Source: Rhodoplanes sp046000175 (GTDB lineage Bacteria > Pseudomonadota > Alphaproteobacteria > Rhizobiales > Xanthobacteraceae). From it: 64,000 nucleotides of DNA. The DNA lies in the NCBI RefSeq assembly GCF_046000175.1, contig NZ_JBEOMB010000008.1:62001-126000 (forward strand). The letters are read 5' to 3'. Both the position numbers and the translations under genes were made by a program. Below the pieces are notes generated by a model. That model made no database searches and was not told the DNA's origin. It saw only the letters and a program-made list of their open reading frames with translations. Shown piece by piece: positions 25,581 through 34,753 of this stretch; positions within the stretch are counted from its first letter, which is position 1; each line of letters opens with the position of its first letter.

Positions 25581-28500
25581 ATGAGTCGCCCGAAAATCAT
25601 CCCGGTCGATGTCACGACCGTGCAGGCCGAGGCGGCGGATCCGGATGCCTCGGTGTTCGTGTCAGCCAATGCCGGCTCGGGCAAGACGCACGTGCTGGCG
25701 CAGCGGGTGATCCGATTGCTGCTCGCCGGCGTCGATCCGGCGAAGATTCTCTGCATCACCTTCACCAAGGCGGCGGCCGCCAACATGGCGGACCGCGTCT
25801 TCGGGCAGCTCGCCGGCTGGATTTCGCTCGACGACGCGGCGCTCGATGAGAAGCTCACCAGTCTCGGAGTCAAATCCATCACGGCGCGCGACCGCGAGCA
25901 GGCGCGAAAACTGTTCGCCGCGGCGCTCGACACGCCGGGCGGTCTGAAGGTGGAGACCATCCACGCCTTCTGCACGCGCCTCCTGCAGCGTTTTCCGTTC
26001 GAGGCCGGCGTGCCGGCGCATTTCTCCGTGCTGGACGACCGCGCCACCGACGAGCTTCTGGACCGCTCCACCATGGCGGTGCTGCTCGACGCCACGGCCG
26101 ACCCCGGCTCGCCGACCGGCCGGGCGCTCGCGGCCGCGCTCGCCGCCGCCGCCGACCAGACGCTGCGCGACCTCGTCCGCGAGGCGGTGTTCCGCCGCCA
26201 CGCGCTGACCGCCTGGATCGACGCGCATGGCGGCCTGCAGGGCGCCTTGGAGAACCTGTCGACGTCGCTCGGCGTCACGAGCGACGATACGATCGCGGCG
26301 ATCGACAAGGCGATCGTCGACGGGCCGATCCTGCCGGCCGCCGACTGGGCCTCGGTCGCCGCCGTCTGCAAGGGCGGCACGGCGAACGACCAGAAGCAGT
26401 GCGCCCGCTTTACGGCCGCCGCGGCGGCGCGCGGGGCGGAGCAGATCGAGGCCTATCTGGACGTCTTCCTCACCGGCAAGCGCGAGCGACGAAAATCGCT
26501 CGTCACGTCGGGCATCGCCAAGAAGCATCCGGGGCTCGCCGAGCGACTGACGGTCGAGCAGGAGCGCGTGATCGCTCTCGTGGCGCGGCGCGATGCCGTC
26601 GCGGCGCGCGACCGCACCGCGGCCCTCATCACGCTCGCGGCCGCCGTGATCGCCCGTTACGTCGCCGAGAAGAACCGCCGCGGCTTCCTCGACTACGACG
26701 ACCTGATCGACCGCACCCTCGCGCTCCTTCAGCAGACCGCGCCCGGCTGGGTGCACTACAAGCTCGACCGCGCCATCGACCACGTGCTGATCGACGAGGC
26801 GCAGGACACGAGCCCGAAGCAGTGGGAGATCATCCGCCTCCTGGTCGCCGAGTTCACGGCCGGGGCCGGCGCGCGGCCGATCCGCCGCACCGTCTTCGCG
26901 GTCGGCGACGAGAAGCAGTCGATCTTCTCGTTCCAGGGCGCCGTGCCGAAGGAGTTCGCCCGCATGCGGCGGCACTTCGAGACCGCCCACAAGGCGGCGG
27001 GCCTGACCTTCCACCGGCGCGACTTCAAGGTGTCGTTCCGCTCCGGCGCCAACATTCTCGGCGCCGTCGACGCGGTGTTCGCGGCGCCCGAGATGTTCGC
27101 CAGCATCACGTCGGACGCCGACGGGATTCCGCCGCACATTGCGCTCCCCGACGCGGCGCCCGGCATCGTCGAGGTGTGGCCGCTGACGCCGCCCGATCCA
27201 CGCGACGAGATCGAGGGCTGGGACGCGCCGTTCGACAAAACGATCGAGACGAGCCCGCAGGTCAAGCTCGCGCGACAGATTGCGCAGACGATCCGCGCGC
27301 TGATCGACGCCGGCGCGCCGGCCGGCCACGAGAGCCGGCCGCTGCGCGCCGGCGACGTGCTGGTGCTGGTGCGCCAGCGCGGGCCCATGTTCGAGGCGAT
27401 CATCCGGGCGCTCGGCGAGGCGCGCGTGCCGGTCGCCGGCGCCGATCGGCTGACGCTGACCGAGCATGTCGCCGTCGTCGACCTGATGGCGCTGGCCGAC
27501 GCGATCCTGCTGCCGGCCGACGATCTCGCGCTGGCGATCGCGCTCAAGAGCCCGCTGCTCGGCTTCGACGACGACATGCTGTTCCGCCTCGCCCACGGCC
27601 GGCGCGGCACGCTGCACGCGGCGCTGATGGCCGCGGCCGGCGACGATCCCGTCGTCGCCGACGCGGCGGCGCGCTTCGATCGCTGCGCCGAGGCGGCGCG
27701 GCGCTGCGGACCGTTCGACTTCTTCGCCCGGCTGCTCGGCCCGGAGGGCGGGCGCAAGACAATCCTCGCCCGCCTCGGCCACGAGGCGAACGACGCGCTC
27801 GACGAGTTCCTGGCGCTGGCGCTCGACTTCGAGCGGCGCGAGACGCCGTCGCTGCAGGGCTTCGTCGCCTGGCTGCGCGCCGCCGAAAGCGAGATCAAGC
27901 GCGACATGGAGATCCGCCGCGACGAGGTGCGGGTGATGACCGTGCACGGCGCCAAGGGCCTCGAGGCGCCGCTGGTGTTCCTGGCCGACACGACGCAGCC
28001 GCCCTCCGGCCCGCGGCCGCCGCGGCTTCTCACCTTGCCGACCGAGCACCTCGCCCCCGGCGCGCCGGGGGCGCCGGTGTGGGCCGGCCGCAAGGAGCAG
28101 GATCCGCCGGCGCTCGCCGCGGCCCGCGCGGCCGCCGCCCGCGAGGCCGAGGACGAGTACCGAAGGCTCCTCTACGTGGCGATGACGCGCGCCGCCCACC
28201 GCCTGGTCGTCTGCGGCTGCGCCGGTGCCAAGAAGCCGCCGGCCGGCTGCTGGCACGAGCTGATCACGACGCAGCTCGCCGGCAAGCCGGGCGTGACGGA
28301 GGAGACGCTTCCCGGCCACGACGCGCCGGTCCGCATCTATCGCAAGGTGGCGGCCGAGCCCCTGCCCGAACCCACCCCGGCGGCGGAGGCCACGTCGCCG
28401 TCCGCGTCGCCGGAGTCGGAACCGGCCTGGCTGCGCGCGCCGGTCGCCACCGACACGGCGGCGCCCGCCGCCGTCTCGCCCTCGCGCGCCCTCGACGAGG

Positions 28501-29087
28501 ATCGGCCCGCCGTCCCGCGCCGCGTCGTCGGCACGGAAGCGGCCCGCAAGGCGGCGATGCTGCGCGGCAGCCTCGCCCATAGGCTTCTCCAGTCGCTGCC
28601 CGAGATCGCCGCGCAGACGCGCGCCGCGAGGGCCCGCGCCGTGCTGGCCCGCAATGCCGCGGCGCTCCCCGAGGCCGCCCGCGAGGCGCTGCTCGCCGAG
28701 ACGCTGGCGATTCTCGACGACGCCCGCTTCGCCCCGCTGTTCGGCTCCGGCAGCCGCGCCGAGGTGCCGATCCTCGGCCGCCTCGCGCGGCCGGACGGGA
28801 CGCCGCTCGTCGTCGCCGGCCAGGTCGACCGCCTCGCCGTCACGGCGGACGCCGTGCTGATCGCCGACTTCAAGACGAATCGCACAGCCCCGAGAACGCT
28901 CGCCGAGGTGCCGCCCGACTACGTGACGCAACTCGCGCTCTATGCCGCCGTGCTCGGCCGGCTGTGGCCCGGACGGCGCATCTCCACCGCGCTGGTGTGG
29001 ACCGAAACGCCGGAGCTGATGGAGATTCCGCCCGACGCCCGGGCCGCCGCCCTGGCCCGGCTCGGGGTCGCCGCGGCGGCGCCTTGA
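25581..29087 (+). CDS. addA: Double-strand break repair helicase AddA
   Basis: 1168 residues, UvrD/RecB superfamily 1A helicase with a C-terminal nuclease. Walker A is ANAGSGKTHVLAQRV (residues 29-43); Walker B is VLIDEAQDTSPKQWEII; motif III is AVGDEKQSIFSFQGA; motif V is VMTVHGAKGLEAPLVFL; motif VI is LYVAMTRAAHRLVV. The nuclease has IADFKTNRTAP (Asp1096) and a following YVTQLALYAAVL. It partners with AddB. Confidence 0.96.
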   Translation: MSRPKIIPVDVTTVQAEAADPDASVFVSANAGSGKTHVLAQRVIRLLLAGVDPAKILCITFTKAAAANMADRVFGQLAGWISLDDAALDEKLTSLGVKSITARDREQARKLFAAALDTPGGLKVETIHAFCTRLLQRFPFEAGVPAHFSVLDDRATDELLDRSTMAVLLDATADPGSPTGRALAAALAAAADQTLRDLVREAVFRRHALTAWIDAHGGLQGALENLSTSLGVTSDDTIAAIDKAIVDGPILPAADWASVAAVCKGGTANDQKQCARFTAAAAARGAEQIEAYLDVFLTGKRERRKSLVTSGIAKKHPGLAERLTVEQERVIALVARRDAVAARDRTAALITLAAAVIARYVAEKNRRGFLDYDDLIDRTLALLQQTAPGWVHYKLDRAIDHVLIDEAQDTSPKQWEIIRLLVAEFTAGAGARPIRRTVFAVGDEKQSIFSFQGAVPKEFARMRRHFETAHKAAGLTFHRRDFKVSFRSGANILGAVDAVFAAPEMFASITSDADGIPPHIALPDAAPGIVEVWPLTPPDPRDEIEGWDAPFDKTIETSPQVKLARQIAQTIRALIDAGAPAGHESRPLRAGDVLVLVRQRGPMFEAIIRALGEARVPVAGADRLTLTEHVAVVDLMALADAILLPADDLALAIALKSPLLGFDDDMLFRLAHGRRGTLHAALMAAAGDDPVVADAAARFDRCAEAARRCGPFDFFARLLGPEGGRKTILARLGHEANDALDEFLALALDFERRETPSLQGFVAWLRAAESEIKRDMEIRRDEVRVMTVHGAKGLEAPLVFLADTTQPPSGPRPPRLLTLPTEHLAPGAPGAPVWAGRKEQDPPALAAARAAAAREAEDEYRRLLYVAMTRAAHRLVVCGCAGAKKPPAGCWHELITTQLAGKPGVTEETLPGHDAPVRIYRKVAAEPLPEPTPAAEATSPSASPESEPAWLRAPVATDTAAPAAVSPSRALDEDRPAVPRRVVGTEAARKAAMLRGSLAHRLLQSLPEIAAQTRAARARAVLARNAAALPEAAREALLAETLAILDDARFAPLFGSGSRAEVPILGRLARPDGTPLVVAGQVDRLAVTADAVLIADFKTNRTAPRTLAEVPPDYVTQLALYAAVLGRLWPGRRISTALVWTETPELMEIPPDARAAALARLGVAAAAP

Positions 29088-29145
29088 CGCACCCGGGACG
29101 CATTCATACGTTCAGGCCCGATCATCGAACCCCGCGAGGTATGGC

Positions 29146-29466
29146 ATGGGCGTGACCAAGGTTTCCGACCAGGACTTCGAGACCGAGGTGCTGAAGTCGG
29201 ACAAGCCGGTCGTCGTGGACTTCTGGGCCGAGTGGTGCGGCCCCTGCCGCATGATCGCCCCGGCCCTCGAGGAGATCGCCGGCTCGCTCGACGGCAAGGT
29301 GAAGATCGTCAAGCTCAACGTCGACGAGAATCCCAAGGTCGCGGCGCAGTACAACATCATGTCGATCCCGACCCTGATGCTGTTCAAGAACGGCGAGCTC
29401 TCGTCGCGCCAGGTCGGCGCCGCGCCGAAGGCCAAGCTCGAGCAGTGGATCACGGCTGCGGTCTGA
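29146..29466 (+). CDS. trxA: Thioredoxin
   Basis: 106 residues with the active site WCGPCRM (Cys31, Cys34), the Asp in VVDFWAEW, and cis-Pro in SIPTLMLFKNG. General cytoplasmic disulfide reductase. It lies 58 bp after addA, a common order in Hyphomicrobiales. Its last codons and stop are part of a 20-bp tandem repeat. Confidence 0.97.
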   Translation: MGVTKVSDQDFETEVLKSDKPVVVDFWAEWCGPCRMIAPALEEIAGSLDGKVKIVKLNVDENPKVAAQYNIMSIPTLMLFKNGELSSRQVGAAPKAKLEQWITAAV

Positions 29467-29514
29467 CCGCAGCGGCTGCGGTCTGACCGCAGCGGCGGCG
29501 ATCTGACCGCAGCG
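29455..29514. repeat. 20-bp tandem repeat of a palindromic unit at the trxA stop
   Basis: Unit GCTGCGGTCTGACCGCAGCG at 29455-29474 and 29475-29494 (identical), then a copy with 2 changes at 29495-29514. Each unit contains the palindrome TGCGGTC-T-GACCGCA. The first copy encodes the last trxA codons and the TGA stop, so each extra copy repeats an in-phase stop-containing sequence. Confidence 0.92.
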
Positions 29515-29764
29515 GCGGCTCTGGCGCGGCGCGGTCCGGCAGCCCCGCCCCGCCCCGGACCGGGCCGAACCGCCCCCTTCCTTGGCGACACCCATGACGG
29601 CCGGCGCCCGCGCCGGCCGTTCGGCGTCGCGGGCACGTCGGCCCCGGGCTATCGGCCCGGGATTGTCGGCCCGGGGTTGTCGCCCCGCCCCCCTTGCCTA
29701 TACTGCGGCCATTCCGCGCGGCACCCCACGCGGTCGTCACGCACTGCAGCACGAGAGATCCAGA

Positions 29765-30340
29765 ATGCCGGTCGATGCGATCGCCGACCCGACGACCGAG
29801 GACGCGACCGAGGAGCAGATCATCCTGGTCGACGCCGACGACCGGCCGCTCGGCGTCGCCGGCAAGACCGAGGTGCATCGCCGCGGCCTGCCGCATCGCG
29901 CCATCTCGGTGCTGGTCCGCAACGCCCGCGGCGAGATCCTGATCCAGCGCCGCAACCCGGCCAAGTACCACTCGGGCGGGCTGTGGGCGAACACCTGCTG
30001 CAGCCACCCGCGGCCCGGCGAGTCGACGCTCGACGCGGCGCTGCGGCGGCTGCCCGAGGAGATGGGATTCGCCTGCGCGCTCGCGCCGATCTTCAAGACG
30101 CATTACCGCGCGACGCTGTCCAACGGCTTCATCGAGGACGAGCTGGTGCATGCCTTCGGCGGCACCTTCGACGGCGCGGTCGCGCCGGCACCGGACGAGG
30201 TGAGCGAGTACGCCTGGGTGCCGTTCGAGACGCTGTTCGCCGACCAGAAGGCGCATCCCGAGCGCTACGCCGTGTGGTTCCGCCACTACCTGAACCAGCA
30301 TCGCGACGACATCGCGGCCTGGCTCGCGCGCGCGACGTGA
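29765..30340 (+). CDS. idi: Isopentenyl-diphosphate delta-isomerase, type I
   Basis: 191 residues from ATG 29765; the frame runs back to 29582 without coding character. Nudix-fold Idi: QRRNPAKYHSGGLWANTCC with the catalytic Cys in NTCCSHP (residues 77-82), the metal-binding RRLPEEMGFAC, and the second-shell Glu in FIEDELVHAFGG. It interconverts isopentenyl and dimethylallyl diphosphate for isoprenoids (quinones, carotenoids, bacteriochlorophyll tails in phototrophs). Confidence 0.95.
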   Translation: MPVDAIADPTTEDATEEQIILVDADDRPLGVAGKTEVHRRGLPHRAISVLVRNARGEILIQRRNPAKYHSGGLWANTCCSHPRPGESTLDAALRRLPEEMGFACALAPIFKTHYRATLSNGFIEDELVHAFGGTFDGAVAPAPDEVSEYAWVPFETLFADQKAHPERYAVWFRHYLNQHRDDIAAWLARAT

Positions 30341-30398
30341 CGCCACGGCGTCAGGCCGTGGCGGACCGGGGCGACCGACCGAGAGCAGCGAGGCCGGA

Positions 30399-30725
30399 AT
30401 GATCACCAGCGGCAACCTGTTCGCCGGCAGCGAGACGCGCCGCGCCGAGGAGGTGATCGCGACCCTGCTCGCGACGCCGGATCTCAAGATCGAGCGCATC
30501 GTCTCGCACGGTCAGGCGAGCCCGCCGGGCTTCTGGTACGATCAGGCCTGGGGCGAATGGGTGGTGCTGCTCAGCGGGACCGCGACCCTGCGGTTCGAGA
30601 AGGAGGCGGCGCCGCGAGACCTGCGCCCCGGCGACTTCGTCCACATCCCGGCCCACGCCCGCCACCGCGTCGACGCGACCGATCCGGACGGCGCCACCGT
30701 GTGGCTCGCCGTGCATCACCGGTGA
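30399..30725 (+). CDS. Small cupin-domain protein
   Basis: 108 residues forming one cupin barrel: GEWVVLLSGTATLRFE and the second motif LRPGDFVHIPAHARHRVDATD, with His in the metal-ligand positions of motif 2. Motif 1 has WVVLLSGTA but lacks the usual HxH, so metal binding may be incomplete. It follows idi by 58 bp on the same strand. Function unknown. Confidence 0.82.
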   Translation: MITSGNLFAGSETRRAEEVIATLLATPDLKIERIVSHGQASPPGFWYDQAWGEWVVLLSGTATLRFEKEAAPRDLRPGDFVHIPAHARHRVDATDPDGATVWLAVHHR

Positions 30726-30735
30726 GGGGCGATTG

Positions 30736-30837
30736 TCATTCCGGGGCGCGGCCCAGACCTCCGCTCATTCCCGCGAAGGCGGGAATCCAGGACGTCGCAC
30801 CGTGCCGCCCCTGGGTCGCCGCCTTCGCGGGGACGAG
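30736..30837. repeat. Composite palindromic intergenic repeat (family A fragment plus a second type)
   Basis: Begins like family A (TCATTCCGGGGCGCGG), then changes at about 30764 to a different palindrome, CATTCCCGCGAAGGCGGGAA...TCGCCGCCTTCGCGGGGACGA. It looks like one element inserted into or recombined with another. Confidence 0.7.
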
Positions 30838-30883
30838 CGGATAAGCCTTGCGCGAGGGATCGCGGGTACGCCGAAAGCGACCC

Positions 30884-31561
30884 TCAGAACCACCGCTCCG
30901 ACACCACCACGGTGTCGCCCGGGCGCACCGGGGTGAGCATCGGGCCCTTGAGGCGGACCGGTCCCTGCGGGGTCGGGCGGGTGATCTCGATCTCGGTGCG
31001 ATAGGCGCGCGGCGTGAAGCCGCCGGCGATCGCCACCGCCGTCTCGGCCGTGAGATGGGCGACGAACGGGTACTGGCCCGGGAACGCCACCTCGCCGAGA
31101 ATGAAGAACGGCCGATAGGACTCGACCTCGACCGCGACATGCGGCTCGCGGATGTAGCCGTCGCGCAGCCGTGCCGCGATCACCCTGGCGAGCTCGGCCG
31201 TGGTGCGGCCGCGGGCCGCGACGCCACCGATCAGCGGCAGCGTGATGCGGCCGGCGGCATCGACCGCATAGGTGTTGGTGAGCCCCTCCTGGCCGTAGAC
31301 CACGACGCGCAGCCGGTCGCCGGCATCGAGCGTGTAGGGCGGATCGGGATCGTCGGCCCGGACCAGCGCCGCGGCGACGGCGGGCGACGGCCCAGGGATC
31401 GCACCGGGGATCGCACCGGTCACGTCGGGACCGCCGTAGACGACCGCGTCGATCGAGGGCGGCGGCGGCGGCGGGCCGGGCATCAGGAAGCGCGGCGTCG
31501 AGACACAGCCGGAGACGGCCAGGGCGGCGAGGATCACGACGAGGTTACGAACGTGCCGCAT
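30884..31561 (-). CDS. Polysaccharide export lipoprotein, Wza/OPX family
   Basis: 225 residues from ATG 31561. The signal peptide has a lipobox LAVSGC (Cys19) and a proline-rich linker (PGPPPPPPSI). The Poly_export domain (about 80-165) has YTLDAGDRLRVVVYGQEGL and AGRITLPLIGGVAARGRT; an SLBB-like part has YFILGEV-type FFILGEVAFPGQYPFV. Such proteins form outer-membrane or periplasmic parts of exopolysaccharide exporters. No other export genes are nearby. A 230-bp AT-rich stretch lies upstream. Confidence 0.9.
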   Translation of the reverse strand: MRHVRNLVVILAALAVSGCVSTPRFLMPGPPPPPPSIDAVVYGGPDVTGAIPGAIPGPSPAVAAALVRADDPDPPYTLDAGDRLRVVVYGQEGLTNTYAVDAAGRITLPLIGGVAARGRTTAELARVIAARLRDGYIREPHVAVEVESYRPFFILGEVAFPGQYPFVAHLTAETAVAIAGGFTPRAYRTEIEITRPTPQGPVRLKGPMLTPVRPGDTVVVSERWF

Positions 31562-31835
31562 GGGAATCCGGACTGCGCTGAGAACTCTACTGTCCGGGAT
31601 TAACACCTCATTATCGTTAACAAAGCTTCACCGCACGGGGGTTTCCGGGCCGCGCACGCCAGGGTTTCGTCGCTCCGCGGCGACGTGCGGCGGCCCTGCC
31701 ACGGTCCACGGTTAGATCCGTTGCGGTGACACCGAGCAGACATCGCGCAGGATAAGAAATGCGGCCGGGGCGTGCCCGGCCGCGCGTGATCGCGATCGAT
31801 GGAAAGTCTGCTTCAGCGCCCGGGCGCTGCGCCCC

Positions 31836-32495
31836 TCACGCCGCCGGCACGCCGGCGCCGACCGGGCAGCTCACGCCGGTGCCGCCGAGCCCGCAATAGC
31901 CGGCCGGGTTCTTGGCGAGATACTGCTGGTGATAGTCCTCGGCGAAATAGAACGGCGGCGCGTCGACGATCTCGGTCGTGATCGCCCCGTGGCCGCGCGC
32001 CGACAGCGCCGCCTGATAGGCGTCGCGCGACGCTTCCGCGGCGGCGCGCTGCGCCGGCGACCCGACATAGATGCCGGAGCGATACTGGGTGCCGACGTCG
32101 TTGCCCTGGCGCATGCCCTGGGTCGGGTCGTGGCTCTCCCAGAAGGTCTGCAGCAGGCGCTCGTAGGAGATCGTCCTCGGATCGAAGACCACCAGCACCA
32201 CCTCGTTGTGGCCGGTGCGGCCGGAGCAGACCTCCTCGTAGGTCGGGTTCGGCGTGCCGCCGCCGGCGTAACCCACCGCCGTGACGTGAACGCCGTCGCC
32301 GAGCTGCCAGAACTTCCGCTCGGCGCCCCAGAAGCAGCCCAGCCCGAAGATCGCCGTCTCGAGCCCGTCCGGATACGGTCCCTGCAGGGCGCGCCCGTTG
32401 ACGAAGTGATGCGACGCGGTCGGGATCGGCCGGTCGCGCCCCGGCAGCATCTCGCGCGGGGACGGCATCTCGGCCTTCTTGCGGAACAGGAACAT
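31836..32495 (-). CDS. msrA: Peptide methionine-S-sulfoxide reductase MsrA
   Basis: 219 residues. The catalytic GCFWGAERKFW has Cys54; GYAGGGTPNPTYEEVCSGRTG, HDPTQGMRQGNDVGTQYRS and a C-terminal resolving Cys region (YCGLGGTGVSCPVG) complete the family pattern. It reduces methionine-S-sulfoxide in oxidised proteins using thioredoxin. An N-terminal extension of about 40 residues resembles other long MsrA forms. Start context GGAGACCCCCGATG. Confidence 0.95.
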   Translation of the reverse strand: MFLFRKKAEMPSPREMLPGRDRPIPTASHHFVNGRALQGPYPDGLETAIFGLGCFWGAERKFWQLGDGVHVTAVGYAGGGTPNPTYEEVCSGRTGHNEVVLVVFDPRTISYERLLQTFWESHDPTQGMRQGNDVGTQYRSGIYVGSPAQRAAAEASRDAYQAALSARGHGAITTEIVDAPPFYFAEDYHQQYLAKNPAGYCGLGGTGVSCPVGAGVPAA

Positions 32496-32616
32496 CGGGG
32501 GTCTCCTTCTCGGGTGCGCCGCTGCGGACGCGAGGCGAGATATGGGGAGCGCGGCCGCCCGGCGCAGGCGGGCGGCCGATCACATCTCGATCAGGCGGGA
32601 ACCGGGAAAGCGGGGT

Positions 32617-32934
32617 TCAGCGACGCGCGTAGCCGATCAGCGGCTTCTTCTTGCGGCCGAGCAGCACGAGAATCATGCCGATGACCCCGAGCACCAGCCA
32701 GGTCGGCGAGGTCAGCGCCTTGAGCATGGCGGGATCCCACAGCCAGGGCGAGTGCCGCTCCATGATCGGCTGCAAGGCCTGCAGGCTGCCGGCATGGATG
32801 TCGTTCCAGGTCTCGCCGAACGGCTTGATCAGCACCACCCCGGCGGCGATCGACCGGGTGCCGTCGTAGACGAGGAAGATGAAGGCCGCGGCCAGGATCC
32901 ACAGGCCGACGAAGCGAAAGGCGAAGCGAATCAT
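32617..32934 (-). CDS. Small inner-membrane protein of unknown function
   Basis: 105 residues from ATG 32934 with two predicted membrane helices (about 4-27, FRFVGLWILAAAFIFLVYDG, and about 78-95, LVLGVIGMILVLLG) and a basic C-terminus (RKKKPLIGYARR). The central polar loop is likely periplasmic. Upstream frame residues (from 33024) overlap the rpsT promoter and are not included. I do not recognise a function. Confidence 0.7.
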   Translation of the reverse strand: MIRFAFRFVGLWILAAAFIFLVYDGTRSIAAGVVLIKPFGETWNDIHAGSLQALQPIMERHSPWLWDPAMLKALTSPTWLVLGVIGMILVLLGRKKKPLIGYARR

Positions 32935-33004
32935 CGGGAAAGGCCGCGCTCGGAGGGGTATGTGGAAATCATAGCGTGCGCCGCAAACATCCGACAGAGG
33001 GCCG

Positions 33005-33033
33005 TTGACGCCGACGGGGCGCACACTTATAAG
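33005..33033 (+). promoter_or_regulatory. Sigma-70-type promoter of rpsT
   Basis: -35 TTGACG (33005-33010), 17-bp spacer, -10 TATAAG (33028-33033). It precedes rpsT by about 160 bp, leaving a leader of about 150 nt in which S20 autoregulation could act. Confidence 0.75.
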
Positions 33034-33192
33034 CGTCGCTCACCCGGCGGCGCGAGCGCGCCGCGGCAGATTTTGTGCGCCCCTTGCGAGCGCGGCGCCG
33101 GACCGGGCCATCCCGGGCCGCCCCACGGCAAGACAGACGACGACAGACACTGAGACCGAGTCACTCGGTTACAACGGACGGACACCGCCAAG

Positions 33193-33456
33193 ATGGCCAA
33201 TACGACTTCCGCCAAGAAGGCCACCCGCAAGATCGCGCGTCGCACCGAGGTGAACAAGGCGCGGCGCTCGCGCATGCGCACCTTCGTCCGCAAGGTCGAG
33301 GAGGCGCTGGCGAGCGGCGACAAGGCGGCGGCCACGGCGGCCCTGCAGGCGGCCGAGCCGGTGCTCATGCGGGCGGCCCAGAAGGGCGTGGTCCACAAGC
33401 GCAGCGCCAGCCGCAAGGTGGCGCGCCTCACCCATGCGGTGACCAAGCTCGCCTGA
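33193..33456 (+). CDS. rpsT: 30S ribosomal protein S20
   Basis: 87 residues, strongly basic and helical: MANTTSAKKATRKIARRTEV at the N-terminus, KAAATAALQAAEPVLMRAAQ centrally and HKRSASRKVARLTHAV at the end. It binds 16S rRNA early in 30S assembly. Followed by an intrinsic terminator and a long gene-free region before dnaA. Confidence 0.97.
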   Translation: MANTTSAKKATRKIARRTEVNKARRSRMRTFVRKVEEALASGDKAAATAALQAAEPVLMRAAQKGVVHKRSASRKVARLTHAVTKLA

Positions 33457-33494
33457 GAACGACCGCGGTCGTTCCTCTCTTTCGGGGTTGTGAG

Positions 33495-33522
33495 AAGGCC
33501 GGGGTCGTCCCGGCCTTTCGTC
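33495..33522 (+). terminator. Rho-independent terminator of rpsT
   Basis: AAGGCCGGG, 5-nt loop GTCGT, CCCGGCCTT, then TCGTCGTTTC. It is 38 bp past the stop, preceded by a small palindrome GAACGACCGCGGTCGTTC at the stop codon itself. Confidence 0.75.
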
Positions 33523-34753
33523 GTTTCGGACGGGCCTGCCCCGCAGCCGGGGTGACCGCCGTCACACGATCTCGGATCCTGACAGGCTCTGCGCCGAGGC
33601 ATTCGCGAGTCGCATTTCCGCCCCTCGGTTCCGCAAATCCTTGTTTCGATGTTCCAAACACCCGACCGCGCCACGACAATTCTGTCGTTGTCCCCTGTTC
33701 ATCTACGTAGGTCGGATGACATGACGCGGACGATCCCTTACGAAGAACCCCGGCTTTCGATGTTGTTCCGAGGCATCACCGTTGCTCTTGCGCAACAACT
33801 TCGCGGTCCCGTTAAGCACAATCGCGACTTTAAGTAGTTTCCCGTATTCCACGCGAGTTACGAGTCCCCCCGGCCGGATGCCCATCGGAGCGCAGGTTAC
33901 CCGGCTCGGGCGCGCAGGAAATTCAGCGCCTTAACAAAGCGTTAACATCAAAGCCGAGGCGACCGGTCGGCATTGCCTCCCGGGCTGTCGCACGCCGTCT
34001 CCGCCGCGCGCCGTCGCGGGGCAGTTTGGTTAACCCGCGCGGTTTGTCACAACACGATGAAATTCGACGCGCGGACAATCGGTTGTCGTTTGCAAGAAGA
34101 TTCGTTGCGCGGCCCGGCGTAACCCGACGCTGCATTGCCGCCGAGCCGCCCCATCCAGGGCATTGCGGGCCGGGGGGGCCCTGTGTATTGGTGATGGACA
34201 GGCCCCGCCGCTCGGCGGGTTCCGAAGAAGAGGTCGAGATCGTGAGTCACAGGCGCGACGTTCACACCGAAAGGCGTAGTTTAAAGTAACAACGTGAACG
34301 TGCCGAAGGCTCGTACGGCGTATCGACCCCATCTCTTGTACCTGAAAACAAACGGGACTGTTCGACGTCCGCTGAACCAATACTTCAGCGGCTGATCGGG
34401 AATTCTGTGGCTTCGAGGCCGAACTACAGACTTTAAGTCCAGGGGCGAACATGACTAAAATGTGGCACATTCGTTTCGACGCCCGGTCGGTGTCGAATGG
34501 TCCCGCGGCTGTCGGTCGGCGTGGACCCGCTCTCTCTCCCCGTCTGCCCCTCGTCCCCCGCCGTCCCGGCCCGTCCGTGCGACCGGCCACGCTCTCGCCT
34601 CCCGAAAGCTGACCACCGGGGGCGCCCGCCTCGCCCGTCGAGGCCCGCGGCGCCCCGCGGATCGACCGTGCCCGAACGCGCCGGAGTCCCTCCGGCCGCG
34701 CGAGCACCCGACTGTCAGTGTCCGCCCCAGGCGGAATGCGTGAGGCCATGACC
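33523..34753. other. Long gene-free region upstream of dnaA
   Basis: About 1.2 kb without a convincing gene and visibly richer in A/T than the surroundings, with clusters such as CTTAACAAAGCGTTAACATC (33930-33949), GGTTAACCC and TTTAAAGTAACAACGTGAACG. Frames of 60-90 codons exist but lack ribosome sites and coding composition. No exact TTATCCACA DnaA box was found by eye. It probably contains the dnaA promoter and leader, and possibly an untranslated RNA or cis element. Confidence 0.6.

Noticed and set aside
22997..26380. 1127-codon minus-strand open frame across addB and addA
   Set aside because: Antisense shadow of two well-supported genes with no recognisable motif.
33649..33837. 62-codon frame after rpsT
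   Set aside because: No ribosome site or similarity; composition is non-coding.
33523..34753. Chromosome origin upstream of dnaA
   Set aside because: No DnaA-box cluster was found by eye, and in related bacteria oriC lies elsewhere; kept only as an open question.
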